Shown piece by piece: positions 1 to 13,376 of a stretch of 64,000 nt of DNA. The notes beneath the pieces are model-generated. The model had not been told where the DNA came from. It saw nothing but the letters and a program-made list of their open reading frames with translations, and made no database searches. This stretch comes from Cymbidium sinense (Eukaryota; Streptophyta; Magnoliopsida; Asparagales; Orchidaceae). A program made the position numbers and the translations under genes. Position 1 is the first letter of the stretch. Every line of letters starts with the position of its first letter. The DNA is taken from the NCBI GenBank assembly GCA_021442155.1, contig CM038215.1, positions 278,864,413 through 278,928,412 of the forward strand, read 5' to 3'.

Positions 1-300
1 CTTATCATCAAGTACTTCAGGATCGATTCTGAGATGAGGGTAATCTTGTGAGATAATATATACGAACTAAGCTTTTGGATATCTTTGCTCGATAGACTTC
101 TATATTTTGTTGAGCTTGATGCCTGATCTCATCAAATCCATCAAATTCTCACATCCGTAGATAGACATTCTCATCTTGAGTGAGATTGTATTGAATGACT
201 ACTCAGACTGAAGATAGTTCAACTTCAAGTGGTAAGACTGCTTCAACTCCAAATACTTTAGCATGAGGAGTGGATTTTATGGGAGTACAATCTAGATGTC
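1..300 (-). pseudogene. Ty3/gypsy polyprotein remnant (integrase C-terminal part)
   Basis: Read on the minus strand, about 280 down to 1 gives a peptide close to the conserved end of plant gypsy integrases: a VFGVEAVLPLEVEL-like block (around 280-225), followed by a stretch resembling the usual 'ENxxLRxxxLDxxDExRxxAQQxxExYxxxIS' helix (AQQNIEVYRAKISKS around 110-60). In-frame stops fall inside it, so it is a decayed copy. The rest of the element would lie left of the window. The sequence to the right (300-1700) shows no recognisable protease, reverse transcriptase or RNase H. The identification rests on motif recognition alone. Confidence 0.7.
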
Positions 301-2540
301 ACACTGTTATCTATTTGTAAGGGAATTTCACTTAGAGATTTTGGCCTCCAAATTTGCTCACCTATTTGTCGGGACCTTCGACTGGATTTGACCTATGGTC
401 CAAGTGTCATACATCGATGTTCACCGTGAGACTTGAATTAATAGAAATCTTATCGAGATTGTAGAGGAGGTCTCTTTGGAGGAGCAATTCTAGCCTCCAT
501 AATGACAGGACTTTCGTATTTTTTTTTATCAGTCCATTATCCTTTGTAACTTTGAGGACCCGATGCACTCTTGCATATATAATTTCAAGTTTTCTCACTG
601 GAGAAGTTGGAACCTGACGTTGTCGAGTATAGATGGACTGTTTGATATGACCAGTAGAGTTGTTCTGCTTTATCCATCTTAAGCTGTCAAACCTGTTATG
701 GGTTGGAACACTCACTTCTGATTCCACAGTTGGTTGTATAATTTTCTACTTAAACCATGATTGTTGAACATGCGGTTCAACATTTCTCTTTCTCTGTTGT
801 CTCTAGGTTAACTTGCTTCTAGATGAAGAGACTGTTGTGTTGTCACTTCTTCTTGAGGCCTTGACCTCCATATTTATTTTCTGTTTTGTCGACCTTTGGT
901 AGGATTCCAACATGCGGTTCTGTGTCACACCGATGCTCACCATGTAAGAATTTCTTAGAACAGTCTTGTGCTCTTACTACCACTAATTATAGCTTTTGTA
1001 CTGGAGCATTTTTGGCTTCTTTGATAATTGATATTTGATACATGTTCTTCATAAGATATTTTTTCTTAACAACGTTCAGAACTCTATGTGCTCGAGTAGA
1101 TAGAGTTTCATGTTGTTTCTTCATAAAGGTTGAAGTCGATTGAGCCCAAAATACCGCTTAACATTACCAAGATATGCTATTCCTTCTCACTAATCTCAAA
1201 ATTTTTAAATTATTGTGGGGTAGAAATACGCTCGGTTGTAAAGTTAGTTGTATGACTTATGATTCGATAATAACTCCAACTCATAGTTTAGTGTTTCTTC
1301 TCCTTTGCCTTCTACTCAATTTTTTCTCCTAAGAAGAGGTTTCAATATCATACCTTCATAGTGCAAAGGCTCAACCATGTGGTTATCGCATTCACAGGTA
1401 TGATTGAAACTTTCTACCTAATGAAGGTTCTCTTCATGACTGACGCCTTAAAATGAATCAATCTTTTAAGTACAAATGCTCTCTTTGGAGGAACCTCAGT
1501 AGCAGTAGTAGTCATTCCAATTGTCCTCCTTCATTGCAGTGGTATGTATACATATGTGATGTCGATGATAAATGTAGATCCATCAATATACAGAACAAAC
1601 AGATTAGTCATAAGAATATGATTTAAATTTTAATTATTATTATGTTTTACTGCTACTATAGCTCAAATTCGACTAGCCAAAGATGGAAAGAGAATCCTGT
1701 CCCTAGTGGAGTCGCCAGAAATCCGTGGACTCCGAAAATTTGCCACCGACCTCTTCGATGAAAAGAGTGGTTTAAAGTGTCAGTGTAATTTTCAGAAGGC
1801 AGATGAAATAGTAGATAAAACACTACCCAGAGATTTCATCATCATTTGGTGAGGACTTTGGATGTTCTGGTTTCTATGTGTGCCTATAGTTAATTATTAT
1901 CCCTCTCAATAAGTGAGAGAGAACTTTTGATTAAGGCTAGTTTAGATCACGAATGCATAGCATAATAAAAGATATAGAGTTTCAGAATTTAGATTATGAA
2001 ATTTATCATTATAGCTTAAACCAGATGGTTGGGGGAATGATGACGTGCCCAATCTAGATCCTATGGTTTTGTCATCCCGGGCAGTCGCGGTCCCTAGTCT
2101 ACTTAGTCAGAGGAGGTAGTCGACCCAACCTGATAGAAGGATCCTCATCAACAACACATGAGTTACGTCATCCAAGAAATCCTTGTAGACCTGGGGTGGT
2201 GTTTGTCTAAGGAGGCAGACTTAAGTCTACCTTAGCTGATAGAAGGTTATTTTCCCTATAAAGTATACCCTATGATTCACAACTCAAAGGGCAGAGCCAT
2301 TGGGGAGCATATGGGCTACGGTCGTGATCGTAATGGAGCCAAACCGCCAAAGGATCGGGAGGTCATACCGCTTGCCGGAGCCAGGCTGCCACGCAGTTAG
2401 AGGACACAAGCCACATCCCGACAAGAGATTGATTGAGAGTGAACATACAAGAATAATTGACCTCCTTTGTGAGCTGGGAGTTTTCTTAATTTGTCACCGA
2501 TAAATTATGAAGGTGGATATTGAGTTTAGTTTAAGTTTTT
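301..2540. other. Non-genic stretch, probably old retroelement-derived DNA
   Basis: No supportable gene. Open frames are short and show no family motif. A block at about 1665-1800 contains a 'CTAGTGGAGTCGCCAG' motif of a kind often seen beside plant LTR-retrotransposon ends, so this may be non-coding sequence of the element whose integrase tail lies at 1-300. That link is an inference. Confidence 0.4.
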
Positions 2541-2559
2541 AGTAATAGAGTTTCATTTA

Positions 2560-3190
2560 AACAATTTTAGATTGATATTTGAAAATTGATTTGATTTGAT
2601 TTGATTTGAGAAATTGATTAATTTGGATTTTCTTAAGAGTTTTAGATCTTGTTAACTCTGTTTAGCTGCTAACAGAGGATTAGATCTACTGTCATCCGAC
2701 AGAATCAATTTTTTTAGATATTTCACTGATTTGAAGCTCTTATTATAGGTTTTGTTGTTAACTCGGACCCAAAGATTAAATCGGGAAACAACCCCACAAA
2801 GATCCTCAAATACTTGAATTTCAAAGATTCAAAGATAAGGTTCGGGGCCATGGGTATAATAATTTTAGGTAATTTTATGTTTGAATTGTGATATTAATTT
2901 TAGATTGCTACTTAATTTGATTTGAAAAATTGATTAATGTGAATATGTTTAAGAGCTTTAGATCCTGTCAACCCTATTTAGTTGCAATGAGATTAAATCT
3001 ATCACACCGACAAATCGTTCTCGAGATATTTCACTGATTCGAAACTCTTATTATAGGTTTTTAGGTTTTGTTAACCCGAACCCAGTCCTAAGACAAAATC
3101 GGGAAGCAACTCGTGCAGCATCCTCAAACACTTGAATTTAAGTATTCAGCATAATGTCGGGGTATATGCATGTATTTTTAGGACTTTATA
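2560..3190. repeat. Diverged tandem duplication, two units of about 315 bp
   Basis: Unit 1 (about 2560-2876) and unit 2 (about 2877-3190) share a series of blocks in the same order: 'AAATTGATTAAT', 'TTTAGATC', 'GATATTTCACTGATT', 'CTCTTATTATAGGTTTT', 'AAATCGGGAA' and 'CCTCAAA-ACTTGAATTT'. The copies differ by many substitutions and small indels, so the duplication is old. No coding signal was seen. Confidence 0.75.
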
Positions 3191-3233
3191 TAGTGCTTGT
3201 TTCTTAACTATGAGATTGATTTCAGATTTTCAT

Positions 3234-3655
3234 TTAATTCCAACTTAGCCTGCGCAGCTTTTTCAAACATTAAAATCTGCACTTGAAATCTCTATGTCCG
3301 AGACTAATTTCACCTAATTAATGAAATCATTGATTTTGAAAATCATAATTAGAATGAAATTCCTTAATTTTTTATTGAAGGAAGCCCTATCATTTTTATA
3401 GATTTTAATTTAGTATCGCATTCTGTCTGCTTGTATAAAGAGTTGCAGATCCGGTGGCGAAGAATGCGTTGTAAATTGATCTAATATCTTATTAGATTTT
3501 TCAGAATAATATTTAATATATTCCAATTTAGCATGCACAGCCTTTTAAGACCTTAAAATTTGCACTTGAAATCTCTATGTTCGAGCACATGCAGAAATTT
3601 ATAGCTCACATAATTTCATCTAATTAATGAAATCATTGATTTTGAAAATCATAAT
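3234..3655. repeat. Second diverged direct repeat, about 120-135 bp, with spacer
   Basis: The segments 3234-3352 and 3519-3655 both start with 'ATTCCAA-TTAGC-TGC-CAGC'. Both then contain 'TGCACTTGAAATCTCTATGT' and 'TAATGAAATCATTGATTTTG'. The right copy has an extra stretch in the middle. The pair lies directly after the 315-bp tandem duplication, so this corner of the window seems to have been duplicated repeatedly. Confidence 0.7.
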
Positions 3656-4194
3656 TTACATCACTTTTGATAAGTTGTGTCGATTTCAATGTTTATTGCT
3701 TTAGCCCTACTCATGCTTATCAGCTAGCATAGTAATCACCTCTATATTCATATAAAAGTTATTAAACCCAATTTGGATTCATTCTTAGATTTTGAGTTTA
3801 TTGCAAGTTTATTATGAATTTAGCATTAGTCCAATTCTAATTAAAGCTTATTTAATTTTGAGGAATTTAGAAAAGAGAACTTACTTTACCACTTCAATTT
3901 AAGCCATAAAGGATTACAATTAAAGTTTGTGAGTTTATTATTATTAGCCTCTCCCAAATTTCACTTAGATTTTAAATGAAAATTCTATTTTTTTTTTCCA
4001 AAATTTGCTTTAAAGGCTCCCTCCCTTTTTCTTATTTTCCGTTTTTAGCTTAAAATTAGCTACAAGTTTTTCTATTTAGCGCTCTTAAGTCAGCTCATTT
4101 CACTCTCCCTTTTTTTTTCTAAGTCAAAAGATTTGATGAAATTTCGGTAGCCTTCCAGCATCATCCCCGTGTATGGTGCTGCATCGGGGGTGTT

Positions 4195-4510
4195 TTGACA
4201 TACTCGGTACGCCCTACTGAGTTTAGCGAGTGGTGTCTTGCGACACCAGTTTTCATCTCATCGCGCCTTGCTGAGCACGACGAGGTCTTTAAAGCTGAAA
4301 GAGGACATATAATGCAATATATATTCATCCCCCCCTTTTTGTTTTCTAAGTATGAAAATTATACAAAATTTGAACATTTATGGGGAGGGCATCTAACAAG
4401 TGGTGGCTTACTTGCGCCCATGAGTGGGTGTCTTGCGACACCACAACCTATTTTTTTTCATCTCGTCGCGCCCTGCTGAGTACAACGAGGTCTTCAAACC
4501 TGCAAAGAAA
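4195..4510. repeat. Short direct repeat around a GTGTCTTGCGACACC hairpin motif
   Basis: Two related blocks, at about 4225-4300 and 4405-4505, both contain the palindromic motif 'GGTGTCTTGCGACACC', then 'TTTTCATCTC-TCGCGCC', then 'TGCTGAG-AC-ACGAGGTCTT'. The motif is a perfect short hairpin. The block is richer in CpG than its surroundings. The open frame across it (4195-4479) has no family motif and is probably fortuitous. Confidence 0.6.
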
Positions 4511-4534
4511 TACAAATTGAGTCCATTTCAGCTC

Positions 4535-5165
4535 AAAATGCGCGTCGCCGATTTCGACCGCTCAATTTTTGCGCAGACTCGTCCAAATTGAGTGCTAACA
4601 GTCTTATTTGATAGATTTCGACGTTTCGAAGCCAATGTCGTGATCAATTTTGCGAACGGATGTCGTTTGATTCTCGTCAGCGTCTCCTGACCTCGATATG
4701 CGTGAGGACACGTTGACGACTCGAGCGCTTGATCGGTTGCTCATCAAGTCGTGCAATATTTATATCCTGACCAATTTTGAAATTATGAACACGATAGGGA
4801 AGTCCGTTCATCGATTTGAGGTCATTTCACCATTTTGACGCCCACATTTCAACCTCGATTTGCACCGCCGATTATTCGACATTGCAGACGCCATTAAGTG
4901 TGAACAATCTAATTTGATAGATTTTGATGTTTGGAAGCTAACGACGCAATCAATTTCATGAACGGAAGTCATTTGGTTCTTGCCGAAGCTTCCCATCTTC
5001 GATATGCGTGTCGACATATTGATAGCTTGAGCGCTTAATCGATTAATGATTTTGCAATATCTATATCTAATTTCGATGTTGACGCTAAGTCCGTTCGTTG
5101 ATCGGAGGTCATTTCACATTGCTTTTGGTGACATCCAGTGCACTTTGAACCCCGATTTGCTTGCG
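4535..5165. repeat. CpG-rich tandem duplication, two units of about 315 bp
   Basis: Unit 1 (about 4535-4852) and unit 2 (about 4853-5165) share 'TTTGATAGATTT-GA-GTTT', 'TCGATATGCGTG', 'TTGA-AGC-GAGCGCTT', 'AAGTCCGTTC-T-GAT' and 'GAGGTCATTTCAC', in the same order. The block is clearly richer in CG dinucleotides than the AT-rich surroundings. It could be part of a satellite or an LTR. The short open frames over it are shadows without motifs. Confidence 0.7.
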
Positions 5166-5169
5166 CTTT

Positions 5170-7930
5170 CAAGTCCATCGAATTTAACTTGTGAGCTTGT
5201 CTTGATTTATGACACATATGTGAAGGTTAACAATTATCTATCTACATTATTAATAAATATTTTCCCATGAGCACCTTACTACTCCTCTAACTCAACATTT
5301 TCGATGCTCCGCCAAGAAACTTGATATTTCCTCCCTAACTCTATTATGGCTTCACAAAGCAAACACTACAATTCTACAATATATTGGGTGGGGCAATTCT
5401 TATTTAGGACAGCGACTTCACAATACAATATACATCTTCAAATCTCTCATTATCCCATCTTATGTTATCCTTCCATATGCATATTTTAAAATATATATAT
5501 ACTTTTTGCATTTAATCAACCTAAGTAAAATAGTAAAAATAATGTTGTGTTTATCTTGGATGAGAAGAACACCATTTATAAAAAAATATAACTCATGCCT
5601 CCTCATGTCATTCCTCTCAACACACTTCAAAATTGCTTTTTTTAAATGTTAATTTTTGTTATTTTTGTCGCCACCTAAGTAGTTATTCAGTAGCTTACTT
5701 TTATGGGGTGTTCTCAAAACTCAAGTGCAAATCTAGTAATGCTCTTATATTTAACTCAATAAATTATCCATCATTTTCATCATTACCAACTATCCTCAAT
5801 AATAGCACATGGACCCCATAAAACTATAGTTTAAGACATGAATGGGGATGTTTGTGCATTATTAAGAGAGCAATTAGCCTCAAAATTACTTAACAATCTT
5901 CTTCATAATATGCCCAACTCCATACACTACCTACTTAGTGTATTGTCTCTTAATAGGTAGGATTAGAATATATGCTTGTCTATATCTTCATCAACTCTCT
6001 TGAAACCCTATCAAAACTCTCTTCATATCATAATTAATTTTAAATTGGTTTCAAGGGGATATAACAAAGATGCTCAATCATGATTCAAAGATGGTTCGAA
6101 AGTATGTTAGTAATGATTCTGACATGTTCATAGTAGGCATTATTATTCTCAATGACATTTCATGTTTGCGGTTTAGAGCGTGAATAATCTATTTAAATCT
6201 AAAAAATTAAAGGTATAAATATTAATTTTCCCTAAAACTTTATTCATATGATAAATGGAGAGACTATGTCCCTAAAACTTTATTATAATCTACACACACA
6301 CACACACTTTGCAATCACTAATTATGGAGAAGGTGCTATGATGATGGAAGGCAAAGTGACTTCCAAGATCAAGGTCAATTAACTATTCAGAGAGAGCTTT
6401 GACTCTAATTTGTAATAGGGGTATTTTCTACCTAAAATAAGTTTTTGAGTGTGTTTCCTAGAAAATAAGCAATGAGTACATTTCTCCAACTTTTGCTATT
6501 ATTATATTTCAAAATTTTCTTTATTTTTAAAAATTTAAGTACATATGAGTACATTTCTATGTATGTACATATATAGAATTTATAAATTTACATTTATTTA
6601 CATAACATCTTAATATTTAAATAACATCAAAAAGTGTTATTAATGATAAGTTACCTAAAGTAAAATATAATATTTAGTGTATATATTGTGATGAAATATA
6701 AATGTTAGATTGTTAAATTAGTAAATTTAAAAATGTAAGTGTTAGGTAAGTAAAAAAATACAACCATTCAATGATATGTAGAATTGTAAGTTAATCAATT
6801 AACTAGATTGGATTAATAATTATTCCAATTAAAATTAAATAAATTTGAACTTCTTTTAAAGCTCAATGGCTAAATGAATCAAGCTCGAACACAATCAAAC
6901 TAATTTATCTATATTCACTAATAATTTTTTTTGTTATTTAATAAATAAATTGTTAGAAGCTCGACATTAAACTTCGATCATAACTCATATTTTATTTAAT
7001 TAAATTTGATTAAATATAAATTATTTAAATTTTTATTAATAGTGTTATTTTAGATGTTTATTTATTATTTGAGTGTGCTTTCCAAATTCTAACTCTTATT
7101 TCTATAACTCCACCTACCATTCCTTACTTTTGAGTTTCACCCCTTTAAATCTCTTCAATTAGCTAAGGTCACTTATTTGAGTGAGGGTACACCAAGATTG
7201 CAATTCATATAAGCATGCACTTACAAGATATAAACCAATATTACTCTTTTTTTCTAAGCCTCCTTACAATTGATGTATTTGTGAGCAATATAAGGGAACA
7301 TTATCTTAGCCCTAAACAACATCAAGAGGTCTAAATGAGGTCCAATTCAGTAAGGCCTTTGAATCATACAAGTTAGATAGATTGTGGTGTAAATTTATTT
7401 ACAAAATAATTTTTATGCAAAAATAATTTTTATGCAAGCAAAGTTTTTATGTTTATTTTGAGTTTTAAATTTTGTTGCTAAATTAATTAATCTATTATCA
7501 ATAAATTTATATATTAATTTGATATAGTTTTTTTTTTTTTCATTTTTTTAATGAACAAAGCTATCGGTGTTTATTTATGTTGTATGATTGCAAAATGGTT
7601 TTATTGTAACTTATTCATTAACTTATTTAATTGATTCCAATTCATTAATGTTAATACTAAGATATTAATTTTAAATTTAATGAGTTGCTTATTTATAATT
7701 ATTTATTAGTAGAAGAAATAAGAATAATCTTATTTATTTTTTTAAAATGCTCATGCAATTAATGTTTTTTAGGTCAGATATGATCACAAAAAAATTAAAC
7801 TTAGAGTCTGTTTAGAGCACTTATAGTTTATTATAAATATGATTATAAAACTTATATGAGAATTTTTTTTTTAAAAAAAGCTATGTTAGTATTACAAATA
7901 TTTTTTTATTTTAATAAAATTCAAACAATG
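5170..7930. other. AT-rich intergenic DNA, no gene seen
   Basis: No conserved coding signal on either strand. It contains a short (CA)n microsatellite at about 6292-6306 and long A/T-only stretches. A 'GCTCGA'-bearing segment (about 6860-6980) faintly resembles the AGCTCGA-rich repeat at 60360-60920. Confidence 0.6.
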
Positions 7931-7939
7931 ATTTTTTTA

Positions 7940-8341
7940 AAGCCATCACACTTCAACAGTCATAGTTATCAAAAGAGATTTTAATCACAAAAATTTATAA
8001 AAAAATAAACAAAAAGATGGTAGTCAAAGACAACTATGATTATTTTTTGAAAAATAAGTAGTCATATGTGTTAAGAGCAGCAATGATGGTGAGGTGTTGT
8101 GCCAAAATACACCACAGTTAAACAACCGATTTCTAATAGTGATGACACTTTAATAGCCATAGTTCTAAAAAGTAGATTTTAATCACAAAATTTTCTAAAA
8201 AATAAACAAAACGATAGTAGCCAAATACAATTATGATTGCTTTTTGAAAGTAACTAGTGTTATTTGAAGCTTGCCCGCGCTCACCATAAAAGTATGTTCG
8301 GGGCAGCAATGGTGGTGCGGTGGTACGAAAATGCACCATAG
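7940..8341. repeat. Tandem duplication, two units of about 195 bp
   Basis: Units at about 7940-8115 and 8139-8341 share 'AGATTTTAATCACAAAA', 'AAAAAATAAACAAAA', 'ATGATT-TTTTTTGAAA' and a 'GGCAGCAATG-TGGTG' block, each ending in 'AAAATACACCA' or 'AAAATGCACCA'. The open frames 8133-8339 and 8231-8482 on the minus strand are by-products of this repeat. Confidence 0.65.
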
Positions 8342-9368
8342 TGTTATTTGAAGACTATGTTCTCGCCACAATTGAGATAATTTATGATGTAAAAGCTGTG
8401 TTTTCAACCTAACCTGATAGTGTGCAATGATTACCAAAAAATTGAGATTTAAAATTTTAAAATAAAAAATTGTAATTCTCACAATAACTTTTAGATAGTA
8501 ATTCTTCTATGGCTACTCAACAACTGCTTTTTCATATTGTTGCAACTATCCCAAACAGAGCCTGAGTCAAGTACATATAAATATATAAATGAAAGCTCAG
8601 CTCAAGCCTACACCAAACATGAATATCTTGTAGTATATGATCAAGACAACTCTAATCCATGATGTGCTTAACTTGACTAAACTGAATTGCAGCTCTAGTG
8701 ATATGTATGTAAATCTCCCTTTTTTATTTTTTTATTTTATTTTTAGATAATAATAATTAATTGGTTAAAAATTATGTATAATTTATTTATTTTTATAATT
8801 AAACAATGATGTAGAATTTTAGCTTTTTAAATAATTTTTACACATAAATTAATAATCATAATTTAATATTTTTTTGATAATAACTAGATTCAAATAGAAA
8901 GTGGAGAATGCATGAGGTATTTATAAGAGGTGAAAATTAAAATTTATTTAAATAAACATAATTATTTAAAAATTTAAAGAGAAAAGTTCATGAATTAAAA
9001 AAAACATAATAACTAAAAAATAAACTTTAACCAAATCTATTTTCACTTTATAACTCATCCAACTTGCATAATAACTTTATAATTAAAAAAAGGGTGTATT
9101 TTGATTTAAAATAATCTTGTTGGAATATCTTTCCACTAAAATAAATAATGATTATATTTATCTAATTTTTACTATAATAGGCTCGCAACTACATATTTCT
9201 CTATATCTTTTGCACTTTTAATAAAGATATTAAAGAATATAAATACTTTTTTTTTGATAAATTAGTACTTATTAGTATTATATGAATTCAATATAGAAAG
9301 TTGCTAACTATAGTAAGAAAGCTATTCATACAAATAAAAATGAATAAAAAAAAATATAATATTTTAAA

Positions 9369-9570
9369 GGAGTATTTACAAACATACCACATAATTCTTA
9401 TTTTTTACATATCTAACATCAAAGCTTTAATGTTTGCAATACCACTATCACACACTTTTTAAAGCGAAATACATTTCATGTATAGAAAAGTGTCATATAT
9501 GTAAATATCAAATTTTAGGTGTTAGCCATGTAAGTGCATAAAAATTTTGTGGTATGTTTGTAAATCTTCC
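9369..9570. mobile_element. Mutator-like MITE, best-preserved copy
   Basis: A 202-bp foldback element. The left end 'GGAGTATTTACAAACATACC' and the reverse complement of the right end 'GGAAGATTTACAAACATACC' match closely. The complementarity continues inwards for about 60 bp through 'TTACAT-T-TAACA'. The flanking 9-mers are 'TATTTTAAA' (9360-9368) and 'AATTTTAAA' (9571-9579), identical at 8 of 9 positions. GG-starting TIRs and a 9-bp duplication point to the Mutator superfamily. It has no coding capacity. Related copies occur at 13107, 16358, 30545, 33795, 53190 and 54410. Confidence 0.75.
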
Positions 9571-12500
9571 AATTTTAAATTTTTTTAATTGATTTTATCA
9601 TTAAAAATTTACTCTTATAGGGACCATAATTGTCATATTATTGTCAAATTTGATAAATTTATAGTAAAATTAACTTTCTTATTGTGATGATTTATTGAAT
9701 TGCCTCAAATTATCTTAAGAAGACAAGGATGGTTTAAAATTTTACATAGGGAGAGGTGTGAATAAATTCACTCAAATAAAAAATAAAAAATAATAATAAA
9801 ATTTACATTTTTCTCTCTCTCTTTGTCTAGATTATGTCTTCATATCCCAAATGTGAGGTTAGTTAGATAAATGATGAAAAATCAACCTATATTTCTTTTC
9901 CTTTTTTTGTGGACAAAATAAACTAAGAATAAACTTAATCTTTTTTTAATCACCATTTATATTTATTATTTCCATAACAATTATGATATTTTTTTTGGCT
10001 TTTCATGCTTGTTATTATCAAATTAAATTTGTAATTTAAAAAAAAAATGATTAAACCAAAATTGAAACCGAATAAATTGAACTAGATTTTGGTTTGATTT
10101 GATTTGGTTATAGAACAATTGAGTTTTGTTTCTTTTTTTGAATTTCGATTATAAAGTCATTTAGTTCGATGAATCCATCAAGCAATCATTCCAAGAATTA
10201 TAAGAAACAATTAATTCAAAGTATATGTCAACATAATTCATGATTATATGTCAACATAATTCAATAATTCATGATTCATATAAGAAATAATTATATTCTC
10301 AAGAATCAAAATTATGAAAATGAACTTCCTAGGAATTTATTAATAAATAACATGGCAAGCTAAATATTATATATTGTAGTGATTTTTATATGGTTGAGAG
10401 ACTTTCAAAATTAAGATCTATTCAAGTCCTATTTGTTGTGTGAGTTTTTTAAATTTTATCAATTAAAAAAAAAAAAAATTACATGGTATCAAAATAAGCA
10501 TGAGAAAGAAATTAATAATTAAAGCATATTTTACATATAATTGCAAACAATTAAGGCATTTACATAAATATTAAGGAATACACTTCTAATAAGAAATGAT
10601 ATGTTTATCCCCAAATCATTAAAGAGTCATTGCTAGATAGAGGCAACAGTAGTTGAATATTTTATCACAAAATTGATCATCCTTCCTGAATGGTGCCCCA
10701 TAAAACCCTCAGTTCAAATGGATCATTATTAAATATATATTCAATATATTTGTATTAGCAATCAATTAAACTCATTCTTATGATCAACAATTCTAATAAT
10801 TTCCCTAATTTATACCTCATAATTTATCTCATATAGTCATGTATTAATCTTTCCCTCTTAATTAATCCTTTTGTTACAACAAACATGATAGCAATATCTC
10901 AACAAACTATTAAAAGCTTCATTAGCAATACAAAATCTTATACGCCTTCTAACTTCATGAATTAGTTTATAAAGTTTGTTGAGATGAAAAAAAAATGCAA
11001 GAGATAGAGTGATCCTTAAAGGAGTAAGATGCATTTGGATGACTTTTTTCTTCATTTTTTTAGAAAAAAGAAAAGTTGTGTTGAATTTAGTTTGCATTGA
11101 TCTTTTTATCATTTTCAAAAAAATTTTTGTAAAAAGTTGTTTTGAGAATCATATTTATTATAATGGTATTTGTATTATTTTTGAATTTTTCTAAGAAAAA
11201 TATTTATAAATAAATACTATTTTTTCAAAACTTCTTCATGAATTTTATAATTTTTATAAATTATAAGATTTAGAATAGATAAAGAGATATAAGAGATGGA
11301 TATGACACAAGCCAAGAGGGAGAGATAAAATGAGAGATATAGAAAAGACCTAATATGAGGAATTGAGAATAGAGGGAAGGGATCACAAATGTCAACATCA
11401 CATATGACATCTTGTGACATACGAGTAGGCCACAATTAACACTAGCCCCAAATGTGAGGTTGATTCAAAATTTTGAGAGTGAAAATATCATTTTTTTCCT
11501 TTTTTTACTTGAAATAAAATAAACTAAGAATAAACTTAATCTTGATCACCATCTTATCAAATCAAGACAAATTCATTATTTTCCTTATTTATAATGAAAT
11601 TTTCTTGTTTTGAGGAGATACTTGATGTTTTAGCAAAAAAAAAAAAAAGAAAGAAGAGTAAGAGGAATATTTAAGGTGTGTAATTAAATAAATAATAATA
11701 AAATTTTTAGTTAATGAGGTTAGAAATTATTTTTAATTGGAATCATAATGTTGATTAAAGATTTTTTTAATTAGAGTAAGATGTTACATTGGAAATAACA
11801 GAAATTATTAAATTTAAATTACAAAAACTTTATGTTTGCATAAAATAATTAAAATATTAAAATTGTAAATTTAAATATATTTTAATAGAGAAAAAAGTAT
11901 TAGGAACTTAAATGTTAATTTATGAATAACTAAAATAAAATTAAAAGATTACTAATCTAATTGTAATGATATGTTGAGCATTTGTTTAAAAAGTTTGCAA
12001 ATAGTGGTGATTTGAGTTTATGATTACTCATATTTCTATATTATTAAGATGATATTAGCTCTAAATCAAATGCATTAAAATATATTAATGTTTGTTAATT
12101 CAACTATTATTATAACTTCATTTATAATTTACCTTTATTATTAGAAAATATTAATCATATTAAAATAAATAATGTGTCAAATTATATTTCAATTGTTTAT
12201 ATTATGCAATATATGCATTATCAAAATCATAAATGATATTGAAAATTCAAATAAAATAAACTATATAAAAATAATTACATGGATTTGTTAATGAATATTG
12301 TTCACCTTTTTATGAGACTGACTAGAAACACTAATGTTCTTGCATCAAAAGACAAATTTATTATTTTTCAAAACATACTTTGAACCAAACAAGCAAATAT
12401 AGCCTATAATCATCTTATAGCTCTTATCTCCATTGTTTATACAACCTAACAACAACATTTTATAACTATTTGAGACTTTTTTAGTATGTTTCTTTTGAGG

Positions 12501-13106
12501 CGATTTAATTTTAATACTTTTTATATAATCTAAAATGATTTTCAACTATTTGAAAATTTATTTTTGAAAATCAAGAGAAATAACTTTTAGAATACTTTAA
12601 ACTATCTTTGCAAAACAGCAGCATATTTAATATCAACAGCCATGCTTTTCTTCTAGAAATACATTTCACATAAAGTAAATACATTTTCAACAGCATTACT
12701 GTATAGTATGCCATAAAAATGTGATATTTAAACATTACATTCCTCCACATCATGCTTCTTTTATGCATAACATATAAAACTAAAAAATAATTTAAAATGC
12801 TGATTTTATGGGTGTGAGATCATTTTCATAGACTTTTTTTTTTTTTATAGAAAATTTGAGCCTTAAAGGCACATTCAACAGGGTCAATAGAGGGAGAAAA
12901 CCCCTGACCGATTACTCTGGTATTGACGTGCTTCTTCTTTTACATAAACACTCAACATTAAAAGAAAAAGAAGAAAAGAAAAGTGTTGAATATGAGAGTT
13001 TGAAAGCATTGATCTTTCTTTTTCATTCTAAAAAAATCTATTGTATTTTACATAACAGAATGCTAAGATTAACATAATCCTGAAAAAAAATCAACAGATT
13101 ATTTAT
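9571..13106. other. AT-rich intergenic DNA, no gene seen
   Basis: Short open frames occur, but none has a recognisable domain, splice context or compositional change. A segment at about 10050-10170 carries repeated 'TTGGTTTGATTTG' and 'GAACTAGATTTTGG' motifs, like the AAACCAAA-type non-autonomous repeats common in plants, and a similar segment lies at about 44990-45160. Confidence 0.6.
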
Positions 13107-13285
13107 TGAGTAATTTATATACATAGCACACAATTCTTATGCATTTACATATCTAACACTTAAACTTTAATATTTATAAATATAACACTATTTATTTCAC
13201 TTCAAAAAATGAAAGTATTCTTTTTTATATAATATCAAAGATTTAGATGTTATTTATATAAATATATAAGAAGTGTGTGCAAGAA
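13107..13285. mobile_element. Mutator-like MITE, diverged copy just downstream of NLA
   Basis: The left end 'GAGTAATTTATATACATAGC' continues into 'ACACAATTCTTATGCATTTACAT', matching the left arm of the 9369 element and of the 16358 copy. The right arm is recognisable only in part ('GATTTAGATGTTATTTATATAAATAT'). It ends about 90 bp from the NLA stop codon and so may lie in the NLA 3' untranslated region. Confidence 0.6.
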
Positions 13286-13376
13286 GAACATCTCAAAGCT
13301 TGGCTACAGCCATTAAATATGAACAAGCGAACACACCTGAAGATGGAACAATAACAAGAGGTCATTTTCGATGAAA

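Noticed and set aside
1665..1800. LTR-retrotransposon primer-binding site
   Set aside because: The motif CTAGTGGAGTCGCCAG is suggestive, but no LTR ends, tRNA-complementary run or second LTR could be defined.
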